NCBI RefSeq assembly: GCF_022201045.2
Contig: NC_068558.1
Location: 46,651,001-46,715,000 of the forward strand
Length of the DNA: 64,000 nucleotides
Direction of reading: 5' to 3'
Source: Citrus sinensis
Lineage: Eukaryota > Streptophyta > Magnoliopsida > Sapindales > Rutaceae
The number at the start of each line of letters is the position of its first letter. Positions within the stretch are counted from its first letter, which is position 1. The notes under the pieces were generated by a model. The model saw nothing but the letters and a program-made list of their open reading frames with translations. It was not told where the DNA came from and did not search any database. The position numbers were made by a program, and so were the translations under genes. Positions 23,154-35,911 of this stretch are shown here, one piece after another.

Positions 23154-24760
23154 AAAGAAAAAGTTGAAAATTACATTCAATAGCATCAACTGCACATTTA
23201 AACACTATACTTTGTAAAGCAAATTAAATACTATTACTGTTAGGTAGTTGAGGGAATTATATGAATGTAGACAATTCTCAGAGTCCTTGGATGTTCCAAC
23301 AGGATACAAAAGCATCGATGTTCGAATCCTTTGCGAGAATAAGTCTATTAAATTCGACCAGCTCGTCCCGAATCAATGTCCAATGGATAAGATTATCGTG
23401 TTAAGCACCCATGCCTTTGATGCTAATGCATATAATTAAGGGTATTGGTAATGATGAGAGTACTATAGGTGTTGTATAACAGAGTGACAGATTAATGTGG
23501 GTTTAATTAAATGTAAGACATGAAACATTTCCATTGCAAGCCATAGTGTTTCACAAGATATTTTAGTAAAAAAAACTATATAATATTATTCATTGCATTC
23601 CAGCCTTATTATATAATATGTCTTTAATTTGATGCATCTCAATTCTCACAACCCATCATCATTATGAGAATGGAGTGTCACCTGAGAAGATTGAAGACAT
23701 ACATATATGTTCTTTTTTTTATTTAAAAAAAAAAAATCTTTTCTTTTTAAGATCCTGTCTTGAAGATAATTTTGCAAACACAGGGAAAAGAAGAAAAGAC
23801 ATAAAGTGCACTTACATTGTTGATGATTTCTTCTACATTCAACAACATTATCCTTTCCCCACGTTTACACTCCACGTGTCTAATGCACGCATATCAAATT
23901 CATTCTTTATATATATATAAATATTTTAACTATATATTAATGGGCATGAAAAGGAACAGGCAATCTTCCTTGTAACTAAAGAAACGCCAATTGTTAGAGA
24001 AGAAGAGACTGAGCAACAACGGGTAATTTAACAAACAAACGAGGAAGAAAAAAGGAAAAAGGAAAAAACAAGGTAAAAATGTTCCCCGCTAGCCCTACCA
24101 TAATGTTGCTTCAATTGGTCATCATGGGACTTTCTCTTCCTCCAACGACTTTTATTTTGTCTATTATGAAGTTAGAGCATAATCACCCAACGCCCGCCCC
24201 TTTCCACAAATCCGCCACAAAATCTCTTCGCAATTAGCTGTGTGTTTCAAATTTCACGCATCTGCTCCATCATCATGTCTACTCCTCTAGAATTATCAGT
24301 CAAACTAATTAGGATTGCTTTTTATTTTCCCATGCTATATTGTCTCCATAAACAGGCCCTACTATGGAGGCTAGATCCCATTTCCAGCCTTACTTTATCG
24401 ACTTTTTTGTCTCATTGCCTGTAATTGATTCGTGACTTTTCCTACAGTGTGTTCTCTTGTTTAGTTGTTTTCTGGGGTGGCTGGGTATTTCATCGAGGCC
24501 AACCTTTGAGCCACCAACGCAGTATCTAGCCACTAGCCTCAATAATCAAATATTGTGCTTCCCTGTTACTTGCTTTAATAGTAATGAGTTATGTGCATTA
24601 TGAGCCTTTTCTCCAATAACTAGAATGTATATATAGTGATGTCGCTTGCTCATTTTAAAGTAGATTGCACTTTTTAGAAGATTACACAGTACCGAGATCT
24701 GCACTTTATCGGATTTGTTTTGTCTTTGTGTGTGTGTGCGTTTCTTTTTTCTTTTTTTTT

Positions 24761-24791
24761 GGGGGAGGGGGGGGGGGGGGGGGGGGGGGGG
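24761..24791. repeat. Poly-G tract (5 G, A, 25 G)
   Basis: Long guanine run preceded by T-rich sequence and a short GT repeat near 24729-24738. The minus strand can be misread as coding for polyproline. Confidence 0.9.
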
Positions 24792-25400
24792 AAGCATGTT
24801 CGAGGAAAAAATAAATAAATAAATAATAAGACGAGCAGTTGCCACTGTGTACTAAATTTTTTGAACCACGCAGCACTACACAGCCAATGACAACTCGCCC
24901 TGCCGCCGCTATGTTCCGGCGGCTCAAGGAAGGCCGAACCCTTGCCTGTGGCGGCCCTATCTAGTTTTAGACATTGGGTCAGGGTCATATCAATATCATC
25001 ACAAAAAAGTCTACAAGTGTTTGACATATCTCTGGTCATTAATATTAGCACAAGGATGCGGGGACCCAAATCTACTGCATCCACTTATCTTCAGACCTTC
25101 ACTCGCCCGTGATTAATACTTGCATCGCACGAGTAATTAAAACATACCAAATAGGCTCAAGATGTTATATACAATGCACCATATCCTTTCCACGTTCCCT
25201 CGGCGCACTGATAAGTACTATTTGCAAATCACTAAATAAACTGACGCGAAAATGGGGTTATTCACTATCATTATGATATGCCCAGTACAGAGGAGCTCCA
25301 CTTGCAAAATAATCAGCATAAAATTCTACAAAATAGGGAAAGGGAAACTTCCCTTCGGTACCTTTCTACATAATGTAACTGTCATCGATTAAATTCGTAA

Positions 25401-28400
25401 CTATTTGTATGCATACTGTGATAGAAAATTGGAAACCTCGGATGCAACCTCATAAGCACTCTCCACACATCGACCCAAAGCCACACCAGCTACATAGTTT
25501 CCCCCTAAAAATAGCCCTTGATATCCATTATCTCTCAGAGAAGATTTTGCAGCATCTAAGAGATCAAGATGACCAACCAAGAACTGTGGAATGGCTTGTT
25601 GCCACACTCTCACACCCAATACAAGTGGATCTTTAGCATTAGGATTTATAAGCATCTTTCTTAAGTCGCGGTCAACTGCTTCTACAAGCTCGCTCTCCTT
25701 CTGCAAGGAGGAGAAAATTGGTATTGTTAGAAGTAACAAGAAACAGATTAAGGCTTCAGAAGATGTAAACCTTTTGAATACAAACTCGTCAATATAAATA
25801 TCTCCACTTAAAAGACAGCTACAAAAGATAGATTGGCTGATGACGGATGAAAACTAGAGAACAATCATTCTTGAGGAATAACTATTACATGCGTGCAACA
25901 TGATATTTTCTTGTGCTCAAATTTGAATTTGTAAATGATTTTGACCATTAAATGTCTCCCAGATTAAATCAACTGAAGAAATTCTCACTGCAAAATAGAT
26001 GCAAAAATATGCTTCTCCTTTACCTAAAGTTTCTTTGTATCTTTCTAGATGATTTAGAACGCAGATTAGTCATTTCTTCATTCAGCCAAAAATCACCAAC
26101 TCTACAATGAAAAAGTTCCTATACCTTTACATGAAAATCTCAGTATGTTTTCATGAAACACTCTTGTATTGTCTTAATTACAAGACAATGTTCCATTCTC
26201 GGAGGTGGAACCATGACTTTATTTTTCTTTGGAAAGACAAAATAATTTTACTATTCAATGCCAAAATTATTATACCATCCAAATAGGCATGAGACAATTT
26301 AAGGAACCAAACCTAGAATTTTTAATTTAATTGTATCCCATATATATAAATAAAAAAATGTAGTTCTTTTTTTTTTTAATGAAAAAAATGAGTTCTACCG
26401 GAAAAGGAAAGAAACAAAAGAGGAAGAGGGAAAGGGAACAGAAATTAGAAAGGTATATTCTGGCATTTTATTAATTGATAGATGGAGAAAAATATAAGGG
26501 AAGATGAAGAGAAAATAACTAAAATACAAAAATACAGACATGAAATAAAGAGTCCACTCTTAATATGCTATCACAAGTCCTAAAAATACTGGAACTCTGA
26601 AATGACAGGGGCCAGTTAACAGAATATGTAATTCTTCCAAGATTACATAGCCTGAGGAATACGTGGCTCTCCCCAGACCATTCTTCAGTCCAAAAACACC
26701 ATCTCTACCATCAAAATACTACCATATCCATAGGAAAAATATCACACAACAGACAAACAAATAATATATGAGAATTATCTTACCTTGGACAAAATTCCAA
26801 GATTTGTAGCACCTCCAATGTAGTTTAAGAGCAAAACCCTTCCAGCTGGTGCTCGGTTGGGAAAAAGTGATGAGCTATATATTGTTCCTTTAAAAAGGGA
26901 GGAAAAAAATAAGTCCATTTTAAAATAAAGCTCTTAATATGGTTTGATGACGCTTATTCTTTATAAAATGAAAATAAAGCATCGTATTACCTAATGTTTC
27001 CACCCCTTGGCTCCGTGGATGCAATTGGCCAAACCCTTTTAATTCACCATCTATCAAGCACTCTGTCCGAATTGCTTCTTTTGGATAAGAAACAGACACC
27101 GCAGCAACTGGTGGGTAGTAAAATTGTGAGAGTGCACCGGCAGCATCTACCTGCAAAGAAAATGTAGAGATGTGGAAAGAAAGTCTATAAGCTAACATAC
27201 AGTATAAGATTGTCAGAGTGAGGTCAAAATTTGAGTTGATCAAAATTATATGGTTGTGCATGTCTACACGTAAAGCAAAGGCTCTTTGGACCTAATGAAA
27301 TGATCCTTGTCACCCAAAGATATCACTCAATTAAATGCCATATCAACCTCTCAAGGGACAATTCATATAAAATTAATATATTGAAATCCTACGTAAATTT
27401 ACATCCTAAGATAAATATCACTATTAGTTCGGGGTGTATAGAATAGGCTGGATGCAGACATTCAGGCAGTATAAAAGTGAAGGAAGCTCCTATCTGCCAA
27501 TGTGAGCAAAAGAAACATACAGAAAGTGGACGTAGTAGACTACTAGCGACATAAGATGGAACTGTCATAACAACACTTCTGCTCCGCAGAGAAACCAATC
27601 CTTCAGGTGTTTCATAAGTCAAACTATACTCTCCGCTATCCAATTTCTTGACCCCTGAAAGCTTCCAAGATAATTTGACTTTGCTACCTAACCTGCCAAG
27701 ATTACCACATCTCATTAAGATCTTCTACCTTCCATCCATACTTGAGGAACAACAATGAGAGAAAAAGGAACTACCAGAGAGGCTTCTGTTTGTTGCTCAG
27801 AATGGCAAATAACCATGCTACCAGAATCATGTAATCAACAGCATATAAGATCAATAACAGAAGTTACCTTTTAGATATTGCCTCTGGCAGCATAGTAAGT
27901 CCCTTCCTAAAAGATCCAACTGTTTGGCCCTTTGGCTTTGGTAGACGCCTGCAAGAAAACTCAACTCAGCAATTTGAACATAAATTCTTAAGAAAAACAT
28001 CACATAAGCCTCAAAGCACATATAAATTATTACGGGTCTCGAGGTTGCTTAGGAGCTTTATTTTTTTCCTGGATTGCCTTAAAAGTTCCACCAATGATAC
28101 TGCCACCAGTCTGCTCCAGTTTCCAAACCTTTCCAAATGCTGCTTTCATGCTTAGTTTTGAAGGATCTCCTGCATAAACCCCTGCCGGCAATAACAACTT
28201 TATGGTCAATTGGATTATTAGGGAACTTATACAAAATGTTGTTTCTAAGAATTCCAACCCCCAAGCACAGAGTTAAAGCAACCAAAGCTTGATAGAATGC
28301 TTAACAACATTTGATACTGAAAATACAGATTATCAAATATCACCTGAACAAAATGGCTCAATTAGACGCTCAAAAACCTCATCACCAAGGTTACGCCGCA

Positions 28401-29442
28401 CAAACTCCTCAACTGATTCCTCGTGACCCTGTCACCTTTGTCAAAGTCTATAGTATGAGAAAAACAATTGATGAAAACATGAAAAGGGTGTATGGCCTTG
28501 TGATAAATATAATTTAAACAAACAAATGAGAGTAAGAGGACAAACTGGAGGAGGAGGTCGAAGGCCAAGAGCACCAAGGCCAGCCCTAATTTTCCCTCCG
28601 ATGCTCATCAAATCAAAGATAGGAAGGTCTGTTGGACTAGATGGTACTGGCCTCAATCTCCCATTCCATAATACAAATCTCGGTGCATTTGGGTCCCCCA
28701 AAACTAGATCATCCTTCAACCCACTATCCACCTAAAATGAAAATGTACATTATCAATACAATCAAGTTTCTCAACATTTTAGCTAAAACACACGCAAGCC
28801 TGCAAACAATTTCAAACCGTTAAAACAGCACGCAAGCAGTTCCTGAATCTAAGAAACTTTAATTGAGCCTCAAACTATCATCGAACTAGCTTATAACATA
28901 ACAAACACGATGAAGCGCTTAAAATAAATAATGCAAATGTAGAACTGAATTCCAACAAAACTACGGCCATCGTTTCATTTAGAGCTTATAAATTAATAAT
29001 TGCAGGAATGATAAAAGCTTAATATGGGTCTAAAACGTACCACCATTTTGAGCATGGGATCAGAGGGCTGGAAACTGTTGGGCCCCTCTTCCCAGAGATA
29101 TCCATCTCTCTCAACAGTGATGATGTTTCCACCAACTCGATCTCTAGCCTCGGTGACAATCACATTTGGAGCAACAGCGCTGTGGTTGGTGGCGAGTGCC
29201 TGGGCGATGCAGAGGCCACTGATTCCACCGCCAATAATCACACAATCTGCCGTGGCGGCATCTGCAGCGTTGAGATTTGGGCTCAACTTAGATGGAGAAA
29301 TTTTGGATTCTTCGGCGATTGAGCATCGAAGTTTGAGGGGTAGTCGGTGAATGCGGAGCTTTTCGGTGGGTTTTAAGGGACAAGGGAATAGAGATGGTGT
29401 CGGCCGGAGAAGCGAGATGTCTGTGAATGTCAACGTCGGCAT
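25401..29442 (-). CDS. PPOX1: Protoporphyrinogen IX oxidase, chloroplast form, 9 exons
   Basis: Exons (minus): 29041-29442, 28546-28731, 28344-28428, 28034-28181, 27868-27948, 27521-27692, 27001-27150 extended to 26991, 26784-26887, 25401-25700. With exon 7 as 26991-27150 the total is 1638 nt (545 aa), all in phase. I start at the ATG at 29442 (M-P-T-L-T-F); the frame extends upstream only by a GTG. An N-terminal S/P/L-rich stretch is a likely transit peptide. The FAD-binding [10 protein letters not shown] motif follows, then E-A-R-D-R-V-G-G-N. Later blocks match plastid PPO1 ([32 protein letters not shown]). The enzyme oxidises protoporphyrinogen IX to protoporphyrin IX, the last step shared by heme and chlorophyll synthesis, and the family is the target of diphenyl-ether herbicides. 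The 1.08-kb intron before the last exon is the largest. Confidence 0.96.
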
Positions 29443-29816
29443 TGGCACTTGGCAGAGGAGGAGGAATTCGAGGTTGTTAATTGTTACCGTGCCTTCTGGG
29501 TCTCGAACCTTTTGTGCTACGACTTATCTCTTAGGGGAAGCATACGGTGTACATACTCACACCAAGTGCTCAACTTCTAGAACGCTGTATGTATCTCTTA
29601 CTCAACCTCCCTTTTGACTTTAGCTTTCTTTGCCCACTAGAAAAATCTCATCGCTCTACGAGTTAGCTAGTTAATGATCCTTGTTCTTTTCAATAAATAA
29701 TCTTCCGGTGATGCTATGGGCCTAAAATCAATTTCAGCCTCAATTATTGTCAAATGCGGAGTGCAGCTCTGGTTTCATATTCCTTACTAATTACTGCATA
29801 ATTTACTACCACGCTC
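29443..29816. other. Upstream flank of PPOX
   Basis: Presumed 5' UTR and promoter of PPOX. No clear TATA box was picked out. The plus-strand frame at 29351-29617 is antisense to exon 1 and not supported. Confidence 0.35.
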
Positions 29817-29819
29817 TAA

Positions 29820-30195
29820 GAGCATCACCAAAAATTTCTTTAAATAAAATTTTATTATTTATTTGAAGAGTTACATCATTATTTAAAGCTCTAAAAGACA
29901 TTCCAGTTAAGATTGTTCAAATAAAAATTGATTTTCTCTCTTTAAATTTGGAGAGTTAATTTCTCTCTCTTCAATTTATATTTTATTATTTTTCATTGAA
30001 GAAAGAGAGAGAAATATTTTAATTGCTATTAACTTTTCCTTTAAAAAATTAATTATATGATTAAAATAATATTAACTTATTTTTATTTAAAGAGTCTTTT
30101 AGAGAATATCATATTTTTTCATCCTTCTATTTGCCACATAGGTAAACAAATAGGTATTTGAAGAGTAAAATATATAGAGGCTTTTGAAGATGCTC
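29820..30195. mobile_element. PIF/Harbinger-like MITE with GAGCATC ends, 376 bp
   Basis: Ends GAGCATCACCAAAA and, inverted, TTTTGAAGATGCTC, flanked by TAA on both sides (29817-29819 and 30196-30198). The interior is AT-rich with no coding frame. GAGCATC-type termini with a 3-bp TAA target are a common dicot MITE pattern. It lies about 380 bp upstream of the PPOX start codon. Confidence 0.7.
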
Positions 30196-32041
30196 TAACA
30201 AACACAAACTCACAAACGCTTATAGGCTATTATATCAATCAAAGAAGTTTAAGTTTGTGGTGAAATATGAGCAATAAAGGGCATTATCAACACCCATTTG
30301 TAGACTTTGACTTTTCCAGGCACATATAAGTTATACTATAACCCTTATCCTTGTTACCCTCTACGCTCAGCATCTCGACAACATTAAGAATAATGTATTT
30401 CTGGCAAATCGTGAAACTGAGAAGTGTGCAAATGAGCAGAGTTGCGAAATGTTTGTTTTTTGTGGACCACACAAATGTGAAATTTTGTGTCAATCAGTCA
30501 AAAGTCAAAACCTTGTTGCATACACCCGCGTCTCTAAAATCTTCCAAATCTGCGAGAACAAGTTAAACAGACTTCCTCAAAAAAAAAAAAAAGGTTAAAC
30601 AGACTTCCTAAACTTATAACCCCAATTTATGTGACCTTCCCAAACAAAATGAACATTCCGTAGTTCGTCTGTTTCTTATAGAATTATTTTTTTTAAAGTC
30701 AGATTTGGACTTGGTCTGTTTTAAAATTTTTATTTTGATTAGAAGAATTTTACTATAAAATAATATTTTAAATTTACTTATTTTGATAAATTTACGATAT
30801 TTAGAGTTATTGTATAAAGGGTCCAAAACCCTATCTTTATTAATTCAGACTCATTCGATAACTTCATAATTCAGAAACTTTCGTTTCTCTATTTTTCAAC
30901 CTTAAACATTTTTGGTTCATCAAATATTCTTGAATTAGTTAATTTTAGGTATAAGTAAAAAAAAATTAGTGACATAAATGAAATACTTATAAATGGACAT
31001 CTTTTTTCTATATTCTAATTCCATCTAAACAGGTGCATAAATTGACATGGCTAACCCCGTGATTTCAAGACAAAATTTGAATTTAATTCCCTACTCTAAT
31101 CCATGCGAGGCTTTCCAAATATGAGATAAATATTTAATCCCAAAAGCTAGTCCAATCTCATACTTAATCATGGCTTTCGATTATAGTCTTTAATTGGGTA
31201 GAAAAAATGAGAGGAGAATAGAGGAGTGGAAAAGAGAGAGGGAGGAAGAATTAAAATGAGGAAAAAAGATGATTAATTTTAATTTTATTATTTAATTTGA
31301 CATGAAATTTATTTTTTTCCTTTTATTTTTTACCTGTCTCTTCCTTTCCTTTCCTTTTAATTTTTTCAAACCAAACAAAACATAAGTTTCCATTTCCCAC
31401 TTATAAAAAAAAACCTCATTGCATTGTCTGACAACCGATTGCAAATCAAATTACTCACTTCGTTACAGCGAGCCATGGAACAATAGGACCATTGAAATCC
31501 ATTCAAGAATAATCAGTACAATATGAGAAAAAATGTGAACCTCGTAGCAATATTGTTTCTAGGGTCTTGTTCAGTTAAAATTAATAAAACTTACAGCCCA
31601 CTTAAAATAATATAAAAATTAAGTGGACTCCACTGCCATATTACTCTTTTTTGCATGTTTTATAAGAATTGTAAATCGTAACTTAGTAAAACTCTTGTTT
31701 TTCATAAGAATATTGTGATAGTATTGACGCACCACCGATGATCAGCCGTATGATTCGCGCACCAAAGGGACTCTAAAACAAGTTGCAGTATGAAACCTCG
31801 TGAATAAAAACGAATGCTTCAATAAATCAAGTGGGAGCAAATTTCATCCACAATGCCAAAGTCAGCACAAGCAAATAGTTGCTGCTCAATACATCACAAG
31901 ACAAATCGCCAATCGGAAATCCTACAAAATACTAAGAATTAAAAAAAAAAACCTATAAAAAAGGGACACATTCGTCTCCGATTTAAAAATGAATGACCTA
32001 AAGGGCAGACTTTGCTAAAAAAAAATATAAATGTCCAAATA

Positions 32042-32204
32042 TTGACACGCTTATGAACTTTGTACAAAATATGCGGCATAAATTTATTAATTGAATGAAA
32101 ATATAAAATAATAAAAATAAATTACGTGAATCAAAATATATTTAATCTAATTAATTAAATTATATCATATAAATTCATACAATAACTTGTAATTCTATCA
32201 TTAG
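32042..32204. repeat. Diverged relative of the 33104 foldback element
   Basis: Shares with the element at 33104-33290 the core GAATRAAAATATAAAATAATAAAAATAAAT (R = G here, A there) and the pattern of a TTGTACAAA block before it and a matching inverted arm after it. Ends are eroded and no target duplication could be defined, so the limits are approximate. Confidence 0.5.
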
Positions 32205-33103
32205 TTTTATTATAACGGTTGCATGTCTTTAATATTTATTTTTTAATATTTTTTTAAGCTATTATATATGGCGGCGAAGCCATTGTGCCGACATAGAACG
32301 AACATTGGAAATAAGATGGCATTTTTATTGCTTGTCACTACGGTACTGGGATATCATACATCATAGATTTAGATTGTCGGAATTTATTAAATTTTGTTGA
32401 TTTTTTTTTTTGTTATTTAGTGTTGCATATGTTGTGGGGTACTCCAGGTTACCATAATCGGACCCATGCTTATTTTATCAAAATTAAAAACATACTTATA
32501 TAGTAAAATCTAATTTCATTTAAGTCCAAAACTATTACAGTAAGTGAGTAATGCTAACGAGACCTAATTTATTTCTCGCATTACCAATTTTTAATGCATA
32601 TCACTATGTGTATTTTTCCATTATCGTAAAGGAAAGATTACATAATTCTCATCTCGGAACTCATTTATCTTTTATTTTTTAGTGTAAATTTTTACAGACA
32701 TTCTCCATAGATTTTCTGAGAATGCTATAATTTATTATCAACTTTCAATAAACCTATAGTTGTATTGTAAGTAGATTGTAATATGTATGTATAGAAGCAG
32801 ATGTGCATCAGTAATTATCTTTTTAATTATAATTTTGATGCAATAAATAAAAATACCAAAGATTAAGAAAGAATTTGGTAGTCTCAAATTGAACCAAGTG
32901 CATAATTAATACTCATTATCTTTGACCATGATGCACATTCTTTTTTCTTTTTAATTGTTCTTTTAATGCCATATTTATTGGTTTAGGGGATTCGGAGAAC
33001 TCTACTTCCAGGTCATCTTAGGTTTTTTAATTTAATATCATTAACGCCCCATTTGCTGTTTAGGTAAAATCGATGTCTGCAATTCTTTAATGTATTTTTG
33101 TAA

Positions 33104-33290
33104 GAGTGATGATACAGTCATAAATTCTTGTACAAACTGATGTAGTATTCATTAATTGGTTGAATAAAAATATAAAATAATAAAAATAAATCATTTGAGT
33201 CAAGAGATATTTAATTCAACCAATGAATTAATACCACATCAATTTGTACAAAATAAATTTGCACATGAGTTTGTGGCTATATCATTACTC
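33104..33290. mobile_element. Long-TIR foldback MITE, Mutator-like, 187 bp
   Basis: The left arm (GAGTGATGATACAG... CTGATGTAGTATTCATTAATTGGTTGAAT) and the right arm are inverted copies over about 65-75 bp with scattered differences, leaving a short AT-rich loop. Flanks are tttttgtaa (33095-33103) and tttttctaa (33291-33299), a 9-bp duplication with one mismatch. Long terminal repeats and a 9-bp target fit Mutator-like MITEs. Confidence 0.7.
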
Positions 33291-33975
33291 TTTTTCTAAA
33301 CCTTTAGATTTTATTGTTAAGTTAACGGTTGCAAGCGTCCGATTTGTAACAGTAGAAATTATAAAATAATCTGAAATTTGGTAGATATATTTCCACCCGA
33401 AATTAAAATACATCCGCTTAATACCAAATTTACCCTCAAAATAACGAATTTTTTCCCTTATTTTCAATTTTCTTATTTACTCCCATCCTGTTTTCAAGTT
33501 CATGAAAAAGATAAATCAATGGGTTTTTGCCCCATTGGGAGAGCCCTTACACTTACAATGTTGAGAGTAAGGGTTCGAGCCCTTATAAAAGCATTATGAA
33601 AGTTAGTTTCAATCCTCCTTCAATTATCAAATAATTGAGTGAAAACAGTCTTTCTCTCACGAAATGTAAGTGGAGTGGACACCCCTCGAATATTAGAGAG
33701 GATTTAAAGAATCTGGGTAGTACATCAGTAACAGTCCTGTATAACAATATTAAAAAAAAGTTAATAAAAAAATATATTCAAGAGAAAAAAATCACAAAAA
33801 ATAAAAAGCATAGTATGCGAGGAAGCCTCCTAAATTCTTAGAACTCTTATACGATGATAGTTAGAATTCAGGAAACTACAGCAACACAAGGAATCATACT
33901 AATAGTTTGATTAGCGAGAACTACAAAGTGAAATGGGAGGAGGTGACTTGAGGAATGAGGTTGGTTCTTTAGATG

Positions 33976-34242
33976 TTTAGGATTGTGTTTGGTATTGAAG
34001 TGTTGTACTTTTTAGGATATAGCTGTTGTGAAAAAAATATAATTATAAAACAAAAAGTTAATAATATGTATTAAATATAAATTTTGAATAATAATTTTAA
34101 AAATTATTAAAAATAAAATATATTTTTCGTCATCTAAGTGACAAATCATATTAATATAACTTTTAACTTACAACAGTTAATATTTACCAAATACTTTAAT
34201 GTTATAACTTCTACTGAACCTTAATTTTAAACACACCCTAAA
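33976..34242. mobile_element. Probable MITE with TTTAGG...CCTAAA ends
   Basis: Left end TTTAGGATTGTGTTTGGTAT and right end, inverted, TTTAGGGTGTGTTTAAAATT are similar. Inner inverted blocks (GCTGTTGTG and CAACAGTT) support a foldback structure. No clean target duplication was found, so class and ends are tentative. Confidence 0.4.
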
Positions 34243-35280
34243 TTACTTTTTCAATCAAGCTTGAAATTTGAAATTATTTTGACCCCCATAGTAGATCTTT
34301 ATTTGGGTCACCGATTCATCATATATTGGAAAAAATATTTTGTTAGCAAAACCAACTACCAGCCATAAATTTCTATTTTCTTTAGGTTTTAAACGCCATA
34401 TATAATTTGATTTTGTGGTTGAAATCTATGCCTTGGTGGATGCCAATTTACGGTGGATAAAAATTCAAAAAAGAATAAAATAGTTGTTTGAGGATAAAAT
34501 TATAAATACAATAAAAAAAAATCATAAACGGAGTGTTATTACACAAAAAGAAGGGTGAAATTTTCATCACCCTTTGAAAATTTGTTAAATATTTTCGAGT
34601 TTAGTTTAACAAATGATGGGTAACCTGTTTTTAAAAAGTTACAATTACTATAATTCCTTTTGAACAACTTAGTTGCGCGATAATAGTAACTGAAAAAATG
34701 TCGATCCAATGCTAAAAGTATAAGCAAAATCATGCAATTGAAAATTTGTAACATTTGAATTTCATAATAAATTGAATACATTCCATGATTATGATAATTT
34801 TACTTTTTACGTTCTTATTTGAAATAAAAATATATATTATCACAATTATCATAATCACTATAGACTTAAACAGCTAAAGGGCTTTGATATATCGTCGTGA
34901 ACCTTTAAATGTAGGAAAAAGAAATACAAAATCAGGGAAATTGTGAGAAAAAAACGTATAATAACACTACAACTGGACAAGTTATGGTGCAACGTGTAAC
35001 ATTTTAAGATTCAACAAAATTTTCCTAGAACGAACCAAAGCCGTCCAAATGTCGACTCAAACATTAGATTGATGATCATCACTACAATCGGTTCCTCGCG
35101 GCGGGCACTCTTTGCCACGCCGTTCCTATCGGACAATTTAAAATCGAGGGTTAAAATCGTCAATTTGCAGGAAGAGCGGTGCGCACTTCGCATTCGGTCG
35201 TTTCGAACTTTCGATTCAAAAATCAGTGGCCATTTGATTTTCCCGCTTCTTTGTTTCGCCGCAAAACTTCGCGATCCGAA

Positions 35281-35911
35281 ATTTGATCACTTTCTCTCTC
35301 CCGTGAAGAAAAAATCTCTCTGCTAGATCTCAGATTTCTCGCACGAATTTCGAAACGAGCATCTCATCCCTTTACGCTGCCAAATAACCAGTGAGCGATA
35401 TCCTTTATCTTCCTATGAATTTCTATTTTAAATTTGATCAGTTGAACTTTTTATTCGTCATTTTTCACTTTCTCTTAGACTTCTCGTTATGGCGGATCTT
35501 AACCTAAATATTTGTATTTAAAACCGCATAAGTCGTCGTTCTAGGGTTTTTATGGTAGCTGATTTTTGAATTGCACAATTTTTACCTGTTTTGCTTCTTA
35601 ATTACTGAGATCGAAAATTTGTAGTCGGTGGAAAATTGAGAATGCTTGAAATTAGTTTTAACCTGTCTTCTTGTTAGATCTGATCCGTTCTTTGTAGATG
35701 GCAATGCTAATTTTGAACTTATTCTCTTTGTAACAATCTACCTTGCTTAGTTCCCTCGTAATTTTCTTTTTCAGTTACCACACTGAGTTTTGGAATTTTT
35801 TTTTTTTTTGGTTCCAATTGCTTCTTACTCTAATTGTTTTTGTTACTCTTTAGGTTACAGCTGTTGTTGGTGGTGTTGGTTTGTCGTCTTTGCAGCTTAA
35901 GAAATCGTGAG
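35281..35911 (+). promoter_or_regulatory. Putative 5' leader and first intron of ASY3
   Basis: The sequence to about 35389 is CT-rich with no ATG after 35280 and ends in a possible donor (ACCA|GTGAGC). A T-rich stretch and the acceptor TTTGCAG at 35889-35895 follow. This is the layout of a leader exon and 5' UTR intron. No transcript evidence is available. Confidence 0.4.

Larger units (their letters stand above)
22827..25400. other. Intergenic between the Aux/IAA and PPOX genes
   Basis: AT-rich upstream region of the Aux/IAA gene and 3' flank of PPOX. Frames at 23248-23439, 23675-23920, 24242-24424 and 24546-25084 lack known domains; the last owes its proline run to a homopolymer. Simple repeats are listed separately. 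Confidence 0.4.
30199..35280. other. Gene-empty AT-rich interval with several MITEs
   Basis: About 5 kb with no protein motif in any frame. It contains the MITE-like sequences listed separately at 32042, 33104 and 33976. Poly-purine and poly-A stretches are common. No RNA gene was recognised. Confidence 0.4.

Noticed and set aside
24546-25084. Proline-run proteins on the minus strand
   Set aside because: The proline run is the complement of the poly-G tract, and three frames overlap.
29443-29448. Start of PPOX two codons earlier (M-P-M-P)
   Set aside because: That codon is GTG; the ATG is at 29442.
33520-33760. tRNA-derived SINE: GGTTCGAGCC (33572-33581) resembles a Pol III B box
   Set aside because: No convincing A box at the right spacing, no clear tail or target duplication. 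A similar weak B-box-like stretch at about 23315 has the same problem.
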